DNA of 7,934 nucleotides from Candidatus Cloacimonadota bacterium (GTDB taxonomy: Bacteria; Cloacimonadota; Cloacimonadia; Cloacimonadales; Cloacimonadaceae), in the NCBI GenBank assembly GCA_028703735.1, contig JAQVMI010000076.1, positions 1 through 7,934 on the forward strand, written 5' to 3'. The notes under the pieces are model-generated. The model was not told the DNA's origin, made no database searches, and saw nothing but the letters and a program-made list of their open reading frames with translations. Shown here piece by piece: positions 7,011 through 7,934 of the stretch; within the stretch, counting starts at the first letter, position 1, and each line of letters starts with the position of its first letter. Made by a program: the position numbers and the translations under genes.

Positions 7011-7045
7011 ACACCGTAAGATCACTTTTTCCAAAGCTGTTTCCT

Positions 7046-7051
7046 TGTCAA
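7046..7051 (-). promoter_or_regulatory. Candidate -35 element upstream of tRNA-Leu
   Basis: A perfect TTGACA on the minus strand ends 35 bases before the mature 5' end of the tRNA, a sensible place for a -35 box. No convincing TATAAT-like -10 follows at 16-18 bases, so this is only suggestive. Confidence 0.3.
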
Positions 7052-7175
7052 GCAAAAAGGCGGTAACAGTTTTGGTTTTATTCATTTTTAGTCTAAATAT
7101 TTCCACACTGGCAATATTGAAAAATCCACAATCATATTAATCAAGGCATTCCTTCCTCTATTTATGTAAGCAAAT

Positions 7176-7934
7176 CTAAGAAGAAAAGAATTCGTTTATC
7201 TTAGCTAATTCTATGGGTATATTAATGTGATGAGGACACTTAGGTATGCATGCACCACATTGTGTGCAGTTATGTGCCCGGTTAACTTCCGGAATGAAGG
7301 CTTCATATTCACCTTTGTGACGCTCCTTATCCGAAAACATAATCGCCTCGTTGTAAATGCCAAAAACATTTGGAATGGCTACTTTTGCAGGGCAGGGCAA
7401 GCAGTATCTGCACTCTGAACACAATATCGGAATCCGTTTTAAATATTCACGCCGGGCTTTTATGTATAGCTTTAGCTCGCTTTCGGGAAGTTCATCAGGC
7501 ATACAAACGTCGGACAAAGTGCAATTTTCTATAACCTGTTCCATAGAGCTCATTCCGCTAAGTAGAACCTGGCAATCCTGCAAATTCCAAACCCAACGTA
7601 CAGCACGCTGCAAAGAACTGCGCTCAAATTTGCTTTTCTGCCAAACTGCAAGAACCTCTTGGGGAATTGGCTGAATTAGCTTGCCTCCACGTAATGGTTC
7701 CATGGCTATAACTCCAATATTTCTGGAAACTGCCAGGCGAAACCCTTTTAGACCAGCCTGATAGTGGGTATCCAGATAATTTAGCATAATCTGGCAGAAA
7801 TCCCAATCGTAAGCCATTACGATTTTACGGAACACAGGATATGAATCGTGAAATGAGAAGCCGATATTCCGAATTTTACCTTGCTTTTTTGCTTCTTCCA
7901 AAAAGGAAATCACACCCAACTTTTGCATGCTCTT
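7176..7934 (-). CDS. Aldo/keto reductase with C-terminal 4Fe-4S motifs, 5' end missing
   Basis: The last 252 residues of a predicted oxidoreductase; the frame stays open through the window edge, so the true start lies outside. The visible part begins in the second half of the TIM barrel: GKIRNIGFSFHD, then NYLDTHYQAG, NIGVIAMEPLRGGKL and VLLSGMSSMEQV are typical of the aldo/keto reductase superfamily. The usual catalytic Asp-Tyr-Lys-His region is expected in the missing part. A C-terminal extension carries two cysteine sets: CxxCxxCxxCP (Cys170, 173, 176, 179, counted from the first visible Met at 7928) and CxxCxxCxxxCP (Cys221, 224, 227, 231). This is the layout of the COG1453-type, ferredoxin-like iron-sulfur members, which are common in anaerobes. 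The substrate cannot be told. About 120-130 N-terminal residues are probably absent, judging by usual family length. The tRNA follows 165 bases downstream, and no clear terminator is seen between. Confidence 0.93.
   Translation of the reverse strand, partial: KSMQKLGVISFLEEAKKQGKIRNIGFSFHDSYPVFRKIVMAYDWDFCQIMLNYLDTHYQAGLKGFRLAVSRNIGVIAMEPLRGGKLIQPIPQEVLAVWQKSKFERSSLQRAVRWVWNLQDCQVLLSGMSSMEQVIENCTLSDVCMPDELPESELKLYIKARREYLKRIPILCSECRYCLPCPAKVAIPNVFGIYNEAIMFSDKERHKGEYEAFIPEVNRAHNCTQCGACIPKCPHHINIPIELAKINEFFSS

Noticed and set aside
6870..7106. A 78-residue minus-strand open frame
   Set aside because: It reads straight through the complete tRNA-Leu gene and has no ribosome binding site or recognisable protein features.
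7926..7934. Window end GCTCTT resembling the start of the same Illumina adapter motif
   Set aside because: The orientation is wrong for a 3' edge (AGATCGGAAGAGC would be expected), and the bases continue the aldo/keto reductase frame sensibly.

Overview
The window looks like one end of an assembled contig from an uncultured Gram-negative bacterium of the FCB group, possibly Cloacimonadota or a relative. This rests on three things: AT-rich genes, a secreted protease with a type IX secretion (T9SS) C-terminal sorting domain, and a PorV/UPF0164-type outer-membrane protein. The phylum is an inference; no marker gene is present.

Everything recognisable lies on the minus strand, so transcription runs from high to low coordinates. 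In that order: (i) 7934-7176, the 3' part of an aldo/keto reductase with two C-terminal Cys-rich iron-sulfur motifs, cut by the window edge; (ii) 7010-6924, a tRNA-Leu with anticodon CAA and encoded CCA; (iii) 6737-5712, a PorV-like beta-barrel protein whose start is best placed 14 codons inside the longest reading frame; (iv) 5690-5661, an 11-bp perfect stem-loop, a probable terminator or attenuator; (v) 5638-2483, a 1051-residue secreted M6-family metalloprotease with a probable beta-propeller region and a T9SS sorting domain; (vi) 2437-115, three tightly packed genes (45-bp gap, 13-bp overlap, 11-bp gap) for small exported or membrane proteins. These three share one layout and appear to be diverged paralogs resembling DUF5683; (vii) 110-11, an unusual structure made of two opposed arrays of an 8-bp repeat that form a long hairpin. 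The first nine bases of the window equal the end of the common Illumina adapter.

Working model (inference): the PorV-like protein and the protease belong to the T9SS export world, where PorV-type barrels receive substrates carrying C-terminal sorting domains. The protease and the three paralogs are probably one operon, since gaps are short and no terminator is visible between them. The paralogs' function is unknown. Their layout (signal peptide, PGxGQ hairpin, conserved late helix, aromatic C-terminal residue) suggests envelope proteins. No gene-free stretch exceeds 300 bases; the gaps at 6738-6923 and 7011-7175 hold only candidate promoter elements.
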